Numbered from the stretch's first letter, positions 8,539-17,967 are shown. The stretch is 31,382 nt of DNA from Flavobacteriaceae bacterium (GCA_029238555.1 JAQWFV010000050.1:1-31382), one strand, 5' to 3'. A program made the numbers and translations. The notes: a model not told the origin generated them from the sequence alone.

Positions 8539-10833
8539 ATGGACAATTTATATATTTTAATGTTGGCCGCACTTGCGGTATTGGCTATTGCAGATTTAGT
8601 GGTTGGTGTGAGCAATGACGCCGTGAATTTTTTAAACTCTGCCATTGGATCTAAAGCCATCTCTTTTAAAACCATTATGATCGTTGCCTCTATTGGAATT
8701 GCCATGGGTGCTATTTTTTCTAGCGGTATGATGGAAGTGGCTAGAAAGGGTATTTTTAATCCCGGAGAATTCTATTTTAACGAGATCATGTTCATTTTTA
8801 TGGCCGTGATGATCACTGATATTTTATTGTTAGACTTTTTTAATACCCTGGGAATGCCTACCTCTACAACGGTTTCAATTGTATTTGAACTACTAGGTGC
8901 TTCTGTAGCCATGGCATTAATAAAAATAAGCAATCAAGGTGGCGCTTTTTCAGATGTTGTGCAGTACATAAACACCTCAAAAGCGGCAGATATTATTTTT
9001 GGTATTTTACTCTCAGTAGTTGTTGCGTTTTCTATTGGCGCTATTGTTCAGTGGGTTTCTAGGATATTACTTTCTTATAATTTTGAGAAAAAACCCAATT
9101 GGGTTTCTGCTGTTTTTGGCGGTATTGCTACTTCTTCAATTACCTACTTCATTTTAATGAAAGGAATAAAAGGAACTGCCATAGCAGGAGAAAATTTAGA
9201 GATACTCGGTGGTCAAACTATTAAAGATTTCTTAGAAACAGAGGTTTGGAGTCTCATCCTTGTGAATTTATTAATATGGTCCTTAATATCATACCTGCTT
9301 ATTTCATTGGCTAAAATTAATATCTATAAGTTTATTATCGTCATAGGTACATTTGCTTTGGCTTTAGCTTTTGCTGGAAACGACTTAGTGAATTTCATTG
9401 GTGTACCTATTGCTGCCTGGCAATCTTATGAAGCTTGGAGCATGTCTGGTATTCCAGCTGCAGAGTTTAGCATGAACATTTTGGCTAAAAAAGTGCCAAC
9501 GCCTACCTTTTTATTATTTGCATCAGGAATGGTCATGGTGGCTACTCTTTGGTTCTCTAAAAAAGCGAGGTACGTTGCAGAAACAGAAATTAATCTGGCT
9601 AGAGAGGGAGAATCCAAAGAGCGCTTTAACCCAAACTTCTTATCCAGAGGAATTGTGCGTTTCGCCATGAGCATTTCAAATTACTCACAAGCCATTCTTC
9701 CTAAAACATGGCAAAACAAATTAGACGCACAGTTTCAAAAACCAGTCATTTCATTATCCAAAGACAAGAACTTTGAACTGCCCGCTTTTGACATGGTCAG
9801 GGCTGCAGTAAACCTCGTGGTTGCTGGTATATTAATATCTATTGCCACTTCCTATAAATTGCCCTTATCTACAACTTACGTCACTTTTATGGTGGCCATG
9901 GGAACCTCATTGGCAGACAAAGCCTGGGGAGCAGAAAGCGCCGTATATCGTGTAGCTGGAGTGCTCAATGTCATAGGAGGATGGTTTGGAACAGCGCTAA
10001 TTGCATTTGTAGCTGCTGGAATTATTTTAACAATCATCTCTATAGGTCAAGGAACAGCCATTGGCGTGTTGCTTATTTTGGCTATATTCTTATTGGCTAG
10101 AAACTACGTTAGTTACAACAAAAAAAGCAAAGAGTTTCAAGCAGAGGACAGCCTTAGAAAAGCAGAGAGCAGTTCTATTCAAGGGGTTATAGAAGAGAGT
10201 GCAAACAACATTTCTAACGTGATTAGAAGAACCCAGAACATCTATTCTAATGCAGTTACAGGACTGGCAAAACAAGATCTTGAACTGCTTAAAAAGAATA
10301 AGAAACAAGGGGCCAAATTGGCCGACGAAATAGAAGACCTACGCAACCACATATTCTACTTTATTAAAAATCTAGATGAGTCTAGTGTTCGTGCAAGTGA
10401 TTTTTACATCTCCACCATTACACACCTCACAGATGTGTCTCAATCTTTGGATTATATCTCCAAAGTGAGCCACAAACACGTAAACAACAACCACAAAAAG
10501 CTTAAATACAACCAACTCAAAGAGCTAAAGGAATTAGAAAACCTTTTTGAAGAAGAATTATTTACTAAAACTAAAGTCATCTTTGAAAACCGTAATTTTA
10601 ATGATATTGGAAAAGTCCTAGCGGTAAAACCAACACTGTTAAAATTCGTTTCTGAAAAGATTGAAACACAGGTAGCCAGGATCAGAACAGAGGAAACAAG
10701 TCCAAAAAACTCCACTTTGTACTTCTCCATTCTCCTAGAGACAAGAGACCTTCTCAATGCAATAATGACCTTATTAGAACTCTATTACAGATCATATGAC
10801 GCAGACATTACGCCTGCGAGTGTTGAAGAGTAA
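8539..10833 (+). CDS. PiT-family inorganic phosphate transporter with PhoU-like C-terminal domain
   Basis: 764 residues. The PiT inverted duplication is visible: a first signature around residues 21-40 (VSNDAVNFLNSAIGSKAI, Asp27) and a second around 279-296 (AGNDLVNFIGVPIAAW, Asp282). About 11-12 membrane helices lie in two halves separated by a polar stretch near residues 345-410. Residues about 550-764 are soluble and helical (SNVIRRTQNIYSNAVTGL, then long charged helices), resembling the DUF47/PhoU-like domain that caps PiT proteins in many Bacteroidota. It imports phosphate symported with protons or Na+ across the inner membrane; the tail may regulate transport. It follows the porin by 61 bp, with a terminator after it, so the two genes likely form an operon. 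Confidence 0.92.
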   Translation: MDNLYILMLAALAVLAIADLVVGVSNDAVNFLNSAIGSKAISFKTIMIVASIGIAMGAIFSSGMMEVARKGIFNPGEFYFNEIMFIFMAVMITDILLLDFFNTLGMPTSTTVSIVFELLGASVAMALIKISNQGGAFSDVVQYINTSKAADIIFGILLSVVVAFSIGAIVQWVSRILLSYNFEKKPNWVSAVFGGIATSSITYFILMKGIKGTAIAGENLEILGGQTIKDFLETEVWSLILVNLLIWSLISYLLISLAKINIYKFIIVIGTFALALAFAGNDLVNFIGVPIAAWQSYEAWSMSGIPAAEFSMNILAKKVPTPTFLLFASGMVMVATLWFSKKARYVAETEINLAREGESKERFNPNFLSRGIVRFAMSISNYSQAILPKTWQNKLDAQFQKPVISLSKDKNFELPAFDMVRAAVNLVVAGILISIATSYKLPLSTTYVTFMVAMGTSLADKAWGAESAVYRVAGVLNVIGGWFGTALIAFVAAGIILTIISIGQGTAIGVLLILAIFLLARNYVSYNKKSKEFQAEDSLRKAESSSIQGVIEESANNISNVIRRTQNIYSNAVTGLAKQDLELLKKNKKQGAKLADEIEDLRNHIFYFIKNLDESSVRASDFYISTITHLTDVSQSLDYISKVSHKHVNNNHKKLKYNQLKELKELENLFEEELFTKTKVIFENRNFNDIGKVLAVKPTLLKFVSEKIETQVARIRTEETSPKNSTLYFSILLETRDLLNAIMTLLELYYRSYDADITPASVEE

Positions 10834-10855
10834 ATACCTGAGTATTTTCCCAAAT

Positions 10856-10888
10856 AAAAAAGAAGCCGCTAATAGCGGCTTCTTTTTT
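10856..10888 (+). terminator. rho-independent terminator after the PiT gene
   Basis: A 10-bp perfect stem (AGAAGCCGCT 10861-10870 with AGCGGCTTCT 10874-10883), loop AAT, flanked by A5 upstream and a T run downstream. It ends the porin-PiT operon about 25 bp after the stop codon. Confidence 0.92.
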
Positions 10889-10983
10889 ATTAAAGAATTT
10901 ACACATTATAAATTATTATCTTTAAGCGAATCATTTACTAATAGCAACCATCAAAATACAAATACACCAAATTAAACAACCCC

Positions 10984-12570
10984 ATGAATTTGATAAAAAA
11001 AACCAAATGGGCGGCGCTTAGCTTGTTGCTTTTTGCCTGTCAAAACCAAGTAGAATACGCTAAAACAGAAGACCTCAATAATTTTCAGTTTTTAGAAATT
11101 ACCATTCCCGAGCTTCAAGAAGGCTACAAAAATGGCGGCTGGACTATCAGAGATGTTATCGCTGCATACAGCAACCGTATAGACGCCATTGACCACAGCG
11201 GCCCCCAATTACATTCAGTCATTGTAGTGAACCCTGACGCTTTGGCCATAGCAGACTCCCTAGACAGGGTAGCCCCAGAACAGAGGGGACCCTTACACGG
11301 TGTGCCCGTATTACTTAAAGACAATATAGACACTAAGGACCAGATGGCCACTACGGCGGGTTCTCGTGCCTTAGCGGGCTCTATGCCGCTACAAGACAGT
11401 GAAGTAGCGGCGCAATTACGTGCAGCAGGAGCCGTGATACTGGGAAAAGCCAACCTAAGCGAATGGGCCAATTTTAGAGGGCAAATGTCCAGCTCTGGAT
11501 GGTCAGGAATTAATGGCCAAACCAAAAACCCTTATGTACTCACCAGAACCCCATGTGGGTCCAGTGCAGGAAGCGGGGTGTCTGTTTCTGCCAACCTCAC
11601 GTTATTGGCAATTGGCACAGAAACCAACGGATCTATCGTATGTCCATCAACCGCCAACGGAATTGTGGGCATTAAACCCACGGTAGGACTCATTAGTCGT
11701 GCTGGAATTATCCCTATTTCTTATACCCAAGACACGGCAGGGCCCATGGCCCGTACCGTGGCCGATGCCGTAATAGCTCTAGGCCCACTCACCAGCCAAG
11801 ATCCTAGAGATGGAAAAACAGCAGCAAACAGAGGTAAAGCATTAAAAGATTACACCCCCTATCTCAAAAAAGACGGCTTAAAAGGAAAACGTATTGGATG
11901 GTTTAAAGCTGCTTTTGGCACCCATGCCACTACAGATAGCCTCACCCTAAAAGCCATCGCGGTGCTCAAGGCGCAGGGTGCAACAATTATAGAAATTGAT
12001 CAAATTAATGAGCGAAGCACTGGAGCCCATTCATTCCAAGTTATGCTAACAGAATACAAAGCAGGACTCAATGATTATTTTGCCAGCCTTGGCCCAGACG
12101 CAAAAATTAAAAATTTAGAAGACCTCATTGCCTTTAATAAACAGGATTCGGTAGAACTCAAATACTACAATCAAGCCTATTTGGAAATGGCCTTAGAAAA
12201 AGCAGGGCTAGACAGTAAAGAATACCTAGACCATTTAGAAGCCCTCAGAAAGGGAAGCAGAGACAATGGAATAGACAAGGTCATGGCAGCACACCAATTA
12301 GACGGTTTTGTAGCCCCTACTGGATCCCCAGCATGGAGTATAGATTGGTTGAACGGAGACAACTACCATGTGTCCAGTTCTTCGCCCGCCGCCTGGGCCG
12401 GCTACCCCAATATAACCGTTCCTATGGGAGCTGTGCATGGTCTGCCAGTAGGACTATCGTTCTTTGGCACCGCTTGGAGTGAGCCTAGCCTGATAGAAAT
12501 GGCCTATGGCTTTGAACAGGCCACCAAAGCCAGAATTGTTCCCACCTTTAGGGCTTGGGATGCAGAGTAA
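10984..12570 (+). CDS. amidase-signature-family lipoprotein
   Basis: 528 residues. The N-terminus is a lipoprotein signal (WAALSLLLFAC, Cys19). The amidase-signature triad is readable: Lys112 in LLKDNIDTKD, cis-Ser193 in CGSSAGSG and nucleophile Ser217 in GTETNGSIVCPS, with the 24-residue Ser-Ser spacing of the family. GIVGIKPTVGLISR follows, as usual. It would hydrolyse an amide bond of a small or peptide amide outside the cytoplasm. Substrate unknown; peptide amidases and aryl-amidases are the nearest analogies. Signature amidases are mostly cytosolic, but lipoprotein forms occur in Bacteroidota. It is monocistronic, with a terminator 22 bp after the stop. Confidence 0.9.
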   Translation: MNLIKKTKWAALSLLLFACQNQVEYAKTEDLNNFQFLEITIPELQEGYKNGGWTIRDVIAAYSNRIDAIDHSGPQLHSVIVVNPDALAIADSLDRVAPEQRGPLHGVPVLLKDNIDTKDQMATTAGSRALAGSMPLQDSEVAAQLRAAGAVILGKANLSEWANFRGQMSSSGWSGINGQTKNPYVLTRTPCGSSAGSGVSVSANLTLLAIGTETNGSIVCPSTANGIVGIKPTVGLISRAGIIPISYTQDTAGPMARTVADAVIALGPLTSQDPRDGKTAANRGKALKDYTPYLKKDGLKGKRIGWFKAAFGTHATTDSLTLKAIAVLKAQGATIIEIDQINERSTGAHSFQVMLTEYKAGLNDYFASLGPDAKIKNLEDLIAFNKQDSVELKYYNQAYLEMALEKAGLDSKEYLDHLEALRKGSRDNGIDKVMAAHQLDGFVAPTGSPAWSIDWLNGDNYHVSSSSPAAWAGYPNITVPMGAVHGLPVGLSFFGTAWSEPSLIEMAYGFEQATKARIVPTFRAWDAE

Positions 12571-12588
12571 ATGATGTCATTCAAAACA

Positions 12589-12622
12589 AAAAAGTCCGCA
12601 GCACTTGCTGCGGACTTTTTTT
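12589..12622. terminator. bidirectional terminator between convergent genes
   Basis: A perfect 10-bp stem (AGTCCGCAGC 12593-12602 with GCTGCGGACT 12607-12616), loop ACTT, with an A run before and a T run after, so it can serve both the amidase gene (plus) and the TonB-plug gene (minus), which converge here. Confidence 0.92.
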
Positions 12623-12637
12623 ATAAGGAACTGCGAA

Positions 12638-14203
12638 TTATTCTACCGTAAAAGTCAAAAGGTTTTGGGTAGCCTGGTTGTGAAACAGCTGGTAAAAATA
12701 AACTGTTTCTTTCTGGTTTTTTGTGCCCCAATCTTCGTATTGGGTTATTTTCAAGCTCACTGGAGTGTCTGCTTTAGAATGGGCTTTTCCTAGCAAACTC
12801 CAGGATCCTTTTAAACTGTGGTCCAGGAAAAAAGAGGTGGCACTATAGCCATTGAGCTGTTCTTTTAAAATGGCCTCTTGCTGCTTGGGCAACTGGTGCT
12901 CGTAATTGAAAATTTGCTTGTCTGGATTTAGAAAAGTCAAAGAAAACTGGTCCAAAGGATTCCCCCACTCTACCACAAATCTAATGGGTTGTGGAGGGGT
13001 TTCTTTATAGCGATCGGACAATCTAATTAAGGCCATATTTTCCCTAGAAATAGGATAATTTCTTTCTAAATTCCAAATCTCATCATATACAATACCCTCA
13101 ATACCATCTGACTGGTCCATTTTTTTACCCCTTAAAATGTATTTCATATAAGTTTCCCAAGACTTTTGGGTTTGTGCATTGCGTAAAAAAGCCTGGGCCA
13201 AATCTCTAAATGATTGTGCATAAGAAGGCCTTTGCATGAGTATTTCTCTGTATAAGGCAATAGACAAATCTGTGCGTTTTTCTGCGTCTAAATAAAAGGC
13301 GAGCTTCTTTAATAGGTCTGGATTGTGGCGGTAAGTAGTGATAAAATTTTGAAGGTAATCTTTGGATAATAGTGTTTCTTTAGATGCATAAATCCCTTCA
13401 TTCGCCATGCCATTGAAATAAAAATTTCGCTTTTCATAAGGGGCAAAAAAACTTTTTTCAATGTTGGTATTAAAGAGCAGCTTTTCTTTTGCTACAATAT
13501 CCTGCTTTTGCTTTAATAATTGATTTTTGGTCCTGATGGCTATAACACCTCCACTGGCCTGAGAACCATACAAGGCAGTAGCGGCTAAACTTCTTAAAAC
13601 CAAAATATCTTCTACTGAACTAATGTCAATAGATTCAACAACTGTTTGGTCATTGTAGATGAATCCATCTATATCCCAAAGCACTCCTGTGGTAAGCCCA
13701 AAAGTGGCCCCATTTCTAATCCTCGTTCTAAAGCGTATGGCTTCGAATATATTGGAGTAATTCTTATTGAGGTCTTCTCCTTTTATATACATGGTAGAAA
13801 AACCTGCAGTCTCTGGGTTTATAGTTGCAAATGCAGTCTTAAATGCAATGGGCTTGTCCAAAATAGAAAAAGGTTTCTTTTGGCGGTTTTCTCTTGAAAT
13901 AACCACCTCATCTAATGCAGTCACTTCAGGACGCATTTCCAAAGTGAGCTTGGCTGTGACGTCGTCTATTCGAAGGCTTAACTCCTGCATGCCTAAGCTA
14001 TTGAAGTAGATGAAATCTCCTTCTTTAACTTCAATACTAAAATCTCCTTCTTGGTTGGAGCGCTCAGCCATTTCTTCATTGTTCAATTTTATTCGAACTC
14101 CTTCTAAAGGCGCATTATCAAATAAAATTTTTCCTTTTAAGTTTCTTTGTGCTTGAACACTTACAGTCCCCAAAGCAATCAATAAGAATAATACATTTTT
14201 CAT
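12638..14203 (-). CDS. TonB plug-domain protein lacking a beta-barrel, with TPR-like region
   Basis: 521 residues. Signal peptide 1-18 (ending VQAQ). Residues 21-90 are a carboxypeptidase-regulatory-like beta-sandwich (NLKGKILFDNAPLEGVRIKL). LDEVVISR (98-104) looks like a TonB-box-type link. Residues about 115-226 are a SusC-type plug, ending with the characteristic ATALYGSQASGGVIAIRTK. A normal receptor would continue with some 600-700 residues of barrel, but here the protein turns helical (about 300-360, TPR-like: SIALYREILMQRPSYAQSFRDL without spaces) and ends in a beta-rich domain after 400. So it cannot be an ordinary transporter; it may be periplasmic and interact with TonB or partners. 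Not a truncation: the frame is intact and a terminator follows. Divergent from the S9 peptidase gene. Confidence 0.75.
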   Translation of the reverse strand: MKNVLFLLIALGTVSVQAQRNLKGKILFDNAPLEGVRIKLNNEEMAERSNQEGDFSIEVKEGDFIYFNSLGMQELSLRIDDVTAKLTLEMRPEVTALDEVVISRENRQKKPFSILDKPIAFKTAFATINPETAGFSTMYIKGEDLNKNYSNIFEAIRFRTRIRNGATFGLTTGVLWDIDGFIYNDQTVVESIDISSVEDILVLRSLAATALYGSQASGGVIAIRTKNQLLKQKQDIVAKEKLLFNTNIEKSFFAPYEKRNFYFNGMANEGIYASKETLLSKDYLQNFITTYRHNPDLLKKLAFYLDAEKRTDLSIALYREILMQRPSYAQSFRDLAQAFLRNAQTQKSWETYMKYILRGKKMDQSDGIEGIVYDEIWNLERNYPISRENMALIRLSDRYKETPPQPIRFVVEWGNPLDQFSLTFLNPDKQIFNYEHQLPKQQEAILKEQLNGYSATSFFLDHSLKGSWSLLGKAHSKADTPVSLKITQYEDWGTKNQKETVYFYQLFHNQATQNLLTFTVE

Positions 14204-14333
14204 AGGGAGGTATTTTAAAGTAATTAATAATCAAAAAATTACAACAACTGTGTCATAAATTTACAACACAAGCCTCACAAAATAAAATTCTATACAGTAA
14301 CTTAGGGAGGTCTATTAAAATTAAAGTATCCCC

Positions 14334-16859
14334 ATGAAAACACCAATCTACACAAAAATCTTATCGATTCTATGTCTTTTTATAGCCACAGGCAATGCCC
14401 AGGCACAAGAGACCCCCCAACCTAATTATGATCTAGCGGCTAAATTTTCCCCCACCCAATTGGCTAAAATGGTCCATTCTACAGAGGTGAGCCCCCACTG
14501 GTTAAAGAATGGCAATAGGTTCTGGTACCAATACAAAACCACAGAAGGATCTAATTATTACCTAGTAGATGCAGACAAGCGCAGCAAAACCAAATTGTTC
14601 AACAATGATCAAATGGCAGCTTGGCTCACTGAAATTACCAATGATCCTTATGATGGGCAACACCTGCCAAAATTTAATTTTGAGTTTGTAAACAAGGAGC
14701 GGGCCATTCGCTTTAGGGTCACTTCCTCGGAACTCGTTGCTGTAGTAAAAGACAGCTCTGATGTAAAAGACAAAGAAGGGGAAGGCAATAAAGCATTGGC
14801 CAAAGGCCAAAAAAAACCTAAAAAAGAAAAGAAGGTATTTCTTTTAGAGTACACGCTTGGGGGGAACGGACTCAAGGTCATTAGCCACGAAAAGGAGGCT
14901 AAAAAGGACTATGAAAAATGGGCCAATATTGCCCCGGATTCCTCAGTGGTTCTATTTTCTAAGGAGTACAACCTCTATTGGATGGACAAGGAAAACTTCC
15001 TTAAAGCAGTAAAAAACGAGAAAGATTCCACTATTGAAGAAAACCAATGGACCACCGACGGCGAGGAGCATTTTGGCTACGGTGGAGGGAGCAGGGGAAA
15101 AGACAATGAGGAGGTTGAAAAAGAAAAAAAAGACCGTAAATACGTCTATGGACATTGGACAGATAATGGCGAAAAATTTGTTTTCCAAAAGACAGATAGT
15201 AGGGAGATTAAAGACCTTTGGGTCATTAATTCAGTAGCAGACAAAAGGCCTACGCTGGAAACCTATAAGTACCATATGCCTGGGGAACAGGAGTTTTACA
15301 AAAGGGAACTCTGGGTGTTTGACATTCCCTCTAAAACCCATAAAAAGATCGCTTTGGACACGCTGAGACAGCAGAGTCTTGACGTCTATAGCCGCCCGAG
15401 CCTCCCTTCTACCTACGACGATGATTTTAGACCCAGCCTACTCTTGTCTAAAAAGGAGAAAATTTACTTTAATGTCATTAGTCGGGACCGTAAAAAGATG
15501 GAAATCTGCGTGGCAGATATTAAAACCGGCACGGTGAAAGTGCTCATTGAGGAACGCATGAACACCTATATTGAATCTAGGGATTTGGTGCTGTTAAACA
15601 ATGAAACCCAAATGATTCATTGGTCTGAACGCGACGGTTGGGCCCATTTTTATCTGTACAATTCAGACGGCAGCCTGCGCAATAGAATTACCCAAGGGCC
15701 TTTTCACTCAGAGGGAGTGAGCGGGATAGATGAAAAATCTGGAATGCTTTATTTCACTGCGCACGGGCTGCAAAAAGGACTGGATCCTTATTATGAACAC
15801 CTCTATGTAGTACCTTTAGGTGGTGGAACACCTAAGGCCTTAAATCCTGGAGATTTTACGTCTAGCACCCGTCCTTCTGACAAGCACAATTATTTTGTGA
15901 GTAATTATTCTAGGGTCAATACCACTCCAAAATCTGAATTGAGAAATGCGTCTGGGCAATTGGTGCTAGATTTGGAAACTGCAGATTTATCTGCACTATT
16001 TGACGCTGGCTACCAATTTCCTGAGCCTTTTAAAGTTAAGGCAGACGACGGCATTACAGACATTTATGGGGTCTTGTACAAGCCCTTTGATTTTGATGAA
16101 AACAAAGTGTACCCGCTCTTAGAATACGTCTATCCTGGCCCCCAGACAGAGGCTGTAAATAAGGCGTTTTCGGTGAGAATGGATCGTTTGGACCGAATGG
16201 CCCAGCTGGGTTTTGTGGTGGCTACCATGGGAAATAGAGGGGGGCATCCAGACCGCTCAAAATGGTACCATAACTACGGTTATGGCAACCTAAGGGACTA
16301 CGGGCTAGCAGATAAAAAATATGTGGCCGAGCAATTGGCCAACCGCCATGCTTTCATAGACATTAATAAGGTGGGTATTTTTGGCCACTCAGGAGGTGGC
16401 TTTATGTCTACCGCGGCCATGTTGGTTTATCCAGATTTCTTTAAGACGGCAGTTTCTGCGGCTGGAAACCATGACAATTCTATGTACAATTCATGGTGGA
16501 GTGAAACCCATCATGGGGTGTTAGAAGAAATGGACGAAAAGGGAGAAGTGCGTTACCAATACGACATTGACAAAAACCAATCTCTAGCAGCAAATCTAAA
16601 GGGATCATTGCTATTGGTCACTGGCGACATAGACAACAATGTACATCCTGGCGCTACCATCAGAATGGCCAACGCACTGATCAAGGCACACAAACGCTTT
16701 GACTTTAAATTACTTCCTGGCCAAAGACACGGTTTTGGTAATATGACAGAGTACGCTTTTTGGCTGCGTGCAGACCATTTCAGCAAACACCTTTTAGGCG
16801 TGACCGCTACTGAGGTAGACCTGCTGCAGATGAACAGGGATGTTCCACAAAATAAATAG
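14334..16859 (+). CDS. S9-family prolyl oligopeptidase / dipeptidyl peptidase IV-like
   Basis: 841 residues with signal peptide (to about residue 25, ending AQAQ). The N-terminal part is a propeller domain with a Lys/Glu-rich insertion near residues 145-165. The C-terminal alpha/beta-hydrolase has the full triad: Ser686 in GHSGGGF, Asp767 in GDIDNNVHPG, and His799 in GQRHGFGN. VYPGPQ and NRGGHPDRSKWYHNYGYG are typical of bacterial DPP IV-like enzymes. It should cleave short peptides, probably removing dipeptides after proline or alanine, in the periplasm or outside the cell. It is read divergently from the TonB-plug gene with about 130 bp between the start codons. The length fits the family. 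Confidence 0.92.
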   Translation: MKTPIYTKILSILCLFIATGNAQAQETPQPNYDLAAKFSPTQLAKMVHSTEVSPHWLKNGNRFWYQYKTTEGSNYYLVDADKRSKTKLFNNDQMAAWLTEITNDPYDGQHLPKFNFEFVNKERAIRFRVTSSELVAVVKDSSDVKDKEGEGNKALAKGQKKPKKEKKVFLLEYTLGGNGLKVISHEKEAKKDYEKWANIAPDSSVVLFSKEYNLYWMDKENFLKAVKNEKDSTIEENQWTTDGEEHFGYGGGSRGKDNEEVEKEKKDRKYVYGHWTDNGEKFVFQKTDSREIKDLWVINSVADKRPTLETYKYHMPGEQEFYKRELWVFDIPSKTHKKIALDTLRQQSLDVYSRPSLPSTYDDDFRPSLLLSKKEKIYFNVISRDRKKMEICVADIKTGTVKVLIEERMNTYIESRDLVLLNNETQMIHWSERDGWAHFYLYNSDGSLRNRITQGPFHSEGVSGIDEKSGMLYFTAHGLQKGLDPYYEHLYVVPLGGGTPKALNPGDFTSSTRPSDKHNYFVSNYSRVNTTPKSELRNASGQLVLDLETADLSALFDAGYQFPEPFKVKADDGITDIYGVLYKPFDFDENKVYPLLEYVYPGPQTEAVNKAFSVRMDRLDRMAQLGFVVATMGNRGGHPDRSKWYHNYGYGNLRDYGLADKKYVAEQLANRHAFIDINKVGIFGHSGGGFMSTAAMLVYPDFFKTAVSAAGNHDNSMYNSWWSETHHGVLEEMDEKGEVRYQYDIDKNQSLAANLKGSLLLVTGDIDNNVHPGATIRMANALIKAHKRFDFKLLPGQRHGFGNMTEYAFWLRADHFSKHLLGVTATEVDLLQMNRDVPQNK

Positions 16860-16863
16860 AAAA

Positions 16864-17043
16864 TTATTGTTTTACCAGCCGCTTCTTGCTGTACTTGTTA
16901 GAAGCGGTATTAGGTGGCAGTGGTTTTACAACTGTTTTCTTTTTTGCTATACCAGGTGTTTGCGTCAAAGTTTGGGTATTGCTTTTTAAAGACCCACAAC
17001 CCACCATTAGGCCAAAAATTACTATAGAAACAAATGCTTTCAT
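16864..17043 (-). CDS. 59-residue lysine-rich lipoprotein
   Basis: A complete small gene of 59 codons plus TAA. The N-terminus MKAFVSIVIFGLMVGC is a clear lipoprotein signal (Cys16). The mature part is short, polar and basic: SNTQTLTQTP, then KKKTVVKPLPPNT and a tail with YSKKRLVKQ. No domain is recognised. The basic, proline-containing mature chain could lie along peptidoglycan or a membrane surface, but that is speculation. It lies alone between the S9 peptidase gene, which converges on it (5-bp gap), and the pirin gene, which diverges from it. Confidence 0.6.
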   Translation of the reverse strand: MKAFVSIVIFGLMVGCGSLKSNTQTLTQTPGIAKKKTVVKPLPPNTASNKYSKKRLVKQ

Positions 17044-17108
17044 GACTTTTTTTATTAAAAATATAACAGAAAAAGAATTTTCCCAAATATTTTGATAGGG
17101 TTCTATAA

Positions 17109-17136
17109 TTGCATATTAAATATTTTATTACATTTG
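17109..17136 (+). promoter_or_regulatory. predicted Bacteroidota-type promoter of the pirin gene
   Basis: TTG at 17109-17111, a 17-nt spacer, and TACATTTG at 17129-17136 match the known flavobacterial pattern (TTG, 17-23 nt, TAnnTTTG). Transcription would begin about 30 nt before the ATG at 17174. Confidence 0.6.
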
Positions 17137-17173
17137 TATATACAATAGTTGTATAAACATTTAGTTTTTTATT

Positions 17174-17899
17174 ATGAAAACAGTCTTACATACTTCAGAC
17201 AGCAGGGGAAATGCCAACCACGGTTGGCTGCAATCTCACCATACTTTTAGCTTTGCCGGATACCAGCATCCAGAGCGGCATCATTTTGGCGTACTCAGGG
17301 TGTTGAATGACGACACCGTAGCTGGAGGCATGGGTTTTGGCACTCACCCCCATAGAGACATGGAAATTGTTTCTATCCCATTAGAGGGAGACTTAAAACA
17401 CCTAGATAATACCGGAACTGAGGCCCTGATTAAAAATGGCGATGTTCAGGTAATGAGTGCAGGAAGTGGGATTGAACACAGTGAATACAACGCCAATAAC
17501 GACAAAACGGTTAAATTTTTACAAATCTGGATTATACCTAAAGTAAAAGGGGTCACTCCCAGGTACCAACAAATTACTTTAGACCCAACACAAAGCGCCA
17601 ACAAACTTCAGCAAATACTCTCTCCAAACCCAAATGATCAAGGGGTCTGGATACATCAAGATGCCTGGTTCCATTTGGGAAGCTTAGAAAAAGGAACTGA
17701 ACTAAAATACCAATTAAAAGACCCAAAAAACAATGGGGTGTACGCTTTTGTTATTCAAGGCTCATTGGAAGTCGCTGGTACACTTTTATCACACAGAGAT
17801 GGATTAGGGATCACCGAAGTCAATGAATTTGAGATAAAAGCGTTTAAAGACAGTGAAATTTTACTCATGGAAGTGCCTTTGGGATTGCCCAGGCTATAG
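17174..17899 (+). CDS. pirin-family protein (YhhW-like bicupin)
   Basis: 241 residues, the usual length for YhhW-type pirins. The metal site of the first cupin is intact: His58 and His60 in GTHPHRDME, His102 and Glu104 in IEHSEYN. The N-terminus (HGWLQSHHTFSFAGY) and VQVMSAGSGI are family-typical. E. coli YhhW has quercetin 2,3-dioxygenase activity in vitro; the physiological role here is unknown, with redox sensing or flavonoid breakdown as possibilities. It is cytoplasmic, with no signal peptide. A good promoter lies upstream (17109-17136), and the DUF6526-like gene follows 72 bp later. Confidence 0.92.
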   Translation: MKTVLHTSDSRGNANHGWLQSHHTFSFAGYQHPERHHFGVLRVLNDDTVAGGMGFGTHPHRDMEIVSIPLEGDLKHLDNTGTEALIKNGDVQVMSAGSGIEHSEYNANNDKTVKFLQIWIIPKVKGVTPRYQQITLDPTQSANKLQQILSPNPNDQGVWIHQDAWFHLGSLEKGTELKYQLKDPKNNGVYAFVIQGSLEVAGTLLSHRDGLGITEVNEFEIKAFKDSEILLMEVPLGLPRL

Positions 17900-17927
17900 T
17901 AATACTTAAACTTCTGGAGGCCTAAAA

Positions 17928-17967
17928 AGGTTTTACCCAAAATTTATTCTATTTTTGGGTAAAACCT
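17928..17967. repeat. 15-bp perfect inverted repeat before the DUF6526 start
   Basis: AGGTTTTACCCAAAA (17928-17942) is repeated inverted at 17953-17967 with a 10-nt spacer. The right arm ends four bases before the ATG at 17972. On the minus strand the stem is followed by CCTTTTT, so it also resembles a terminator in that orientation. On the plus strand the RNA hairpin would cover the ribosome-binding region. Confidence 0.85.

Noticed and set aside
14203..14311. Direct repeat TAGGGAGGT at 14203 and 14303, exactly 100 bp apart, between the divergent TonB-plug and S9 genes
   Set aside because: Only nine bases, one copy overlaps the minus-strand start codon, and neither lies at ribosome-binding distance for its gene; likely chance.
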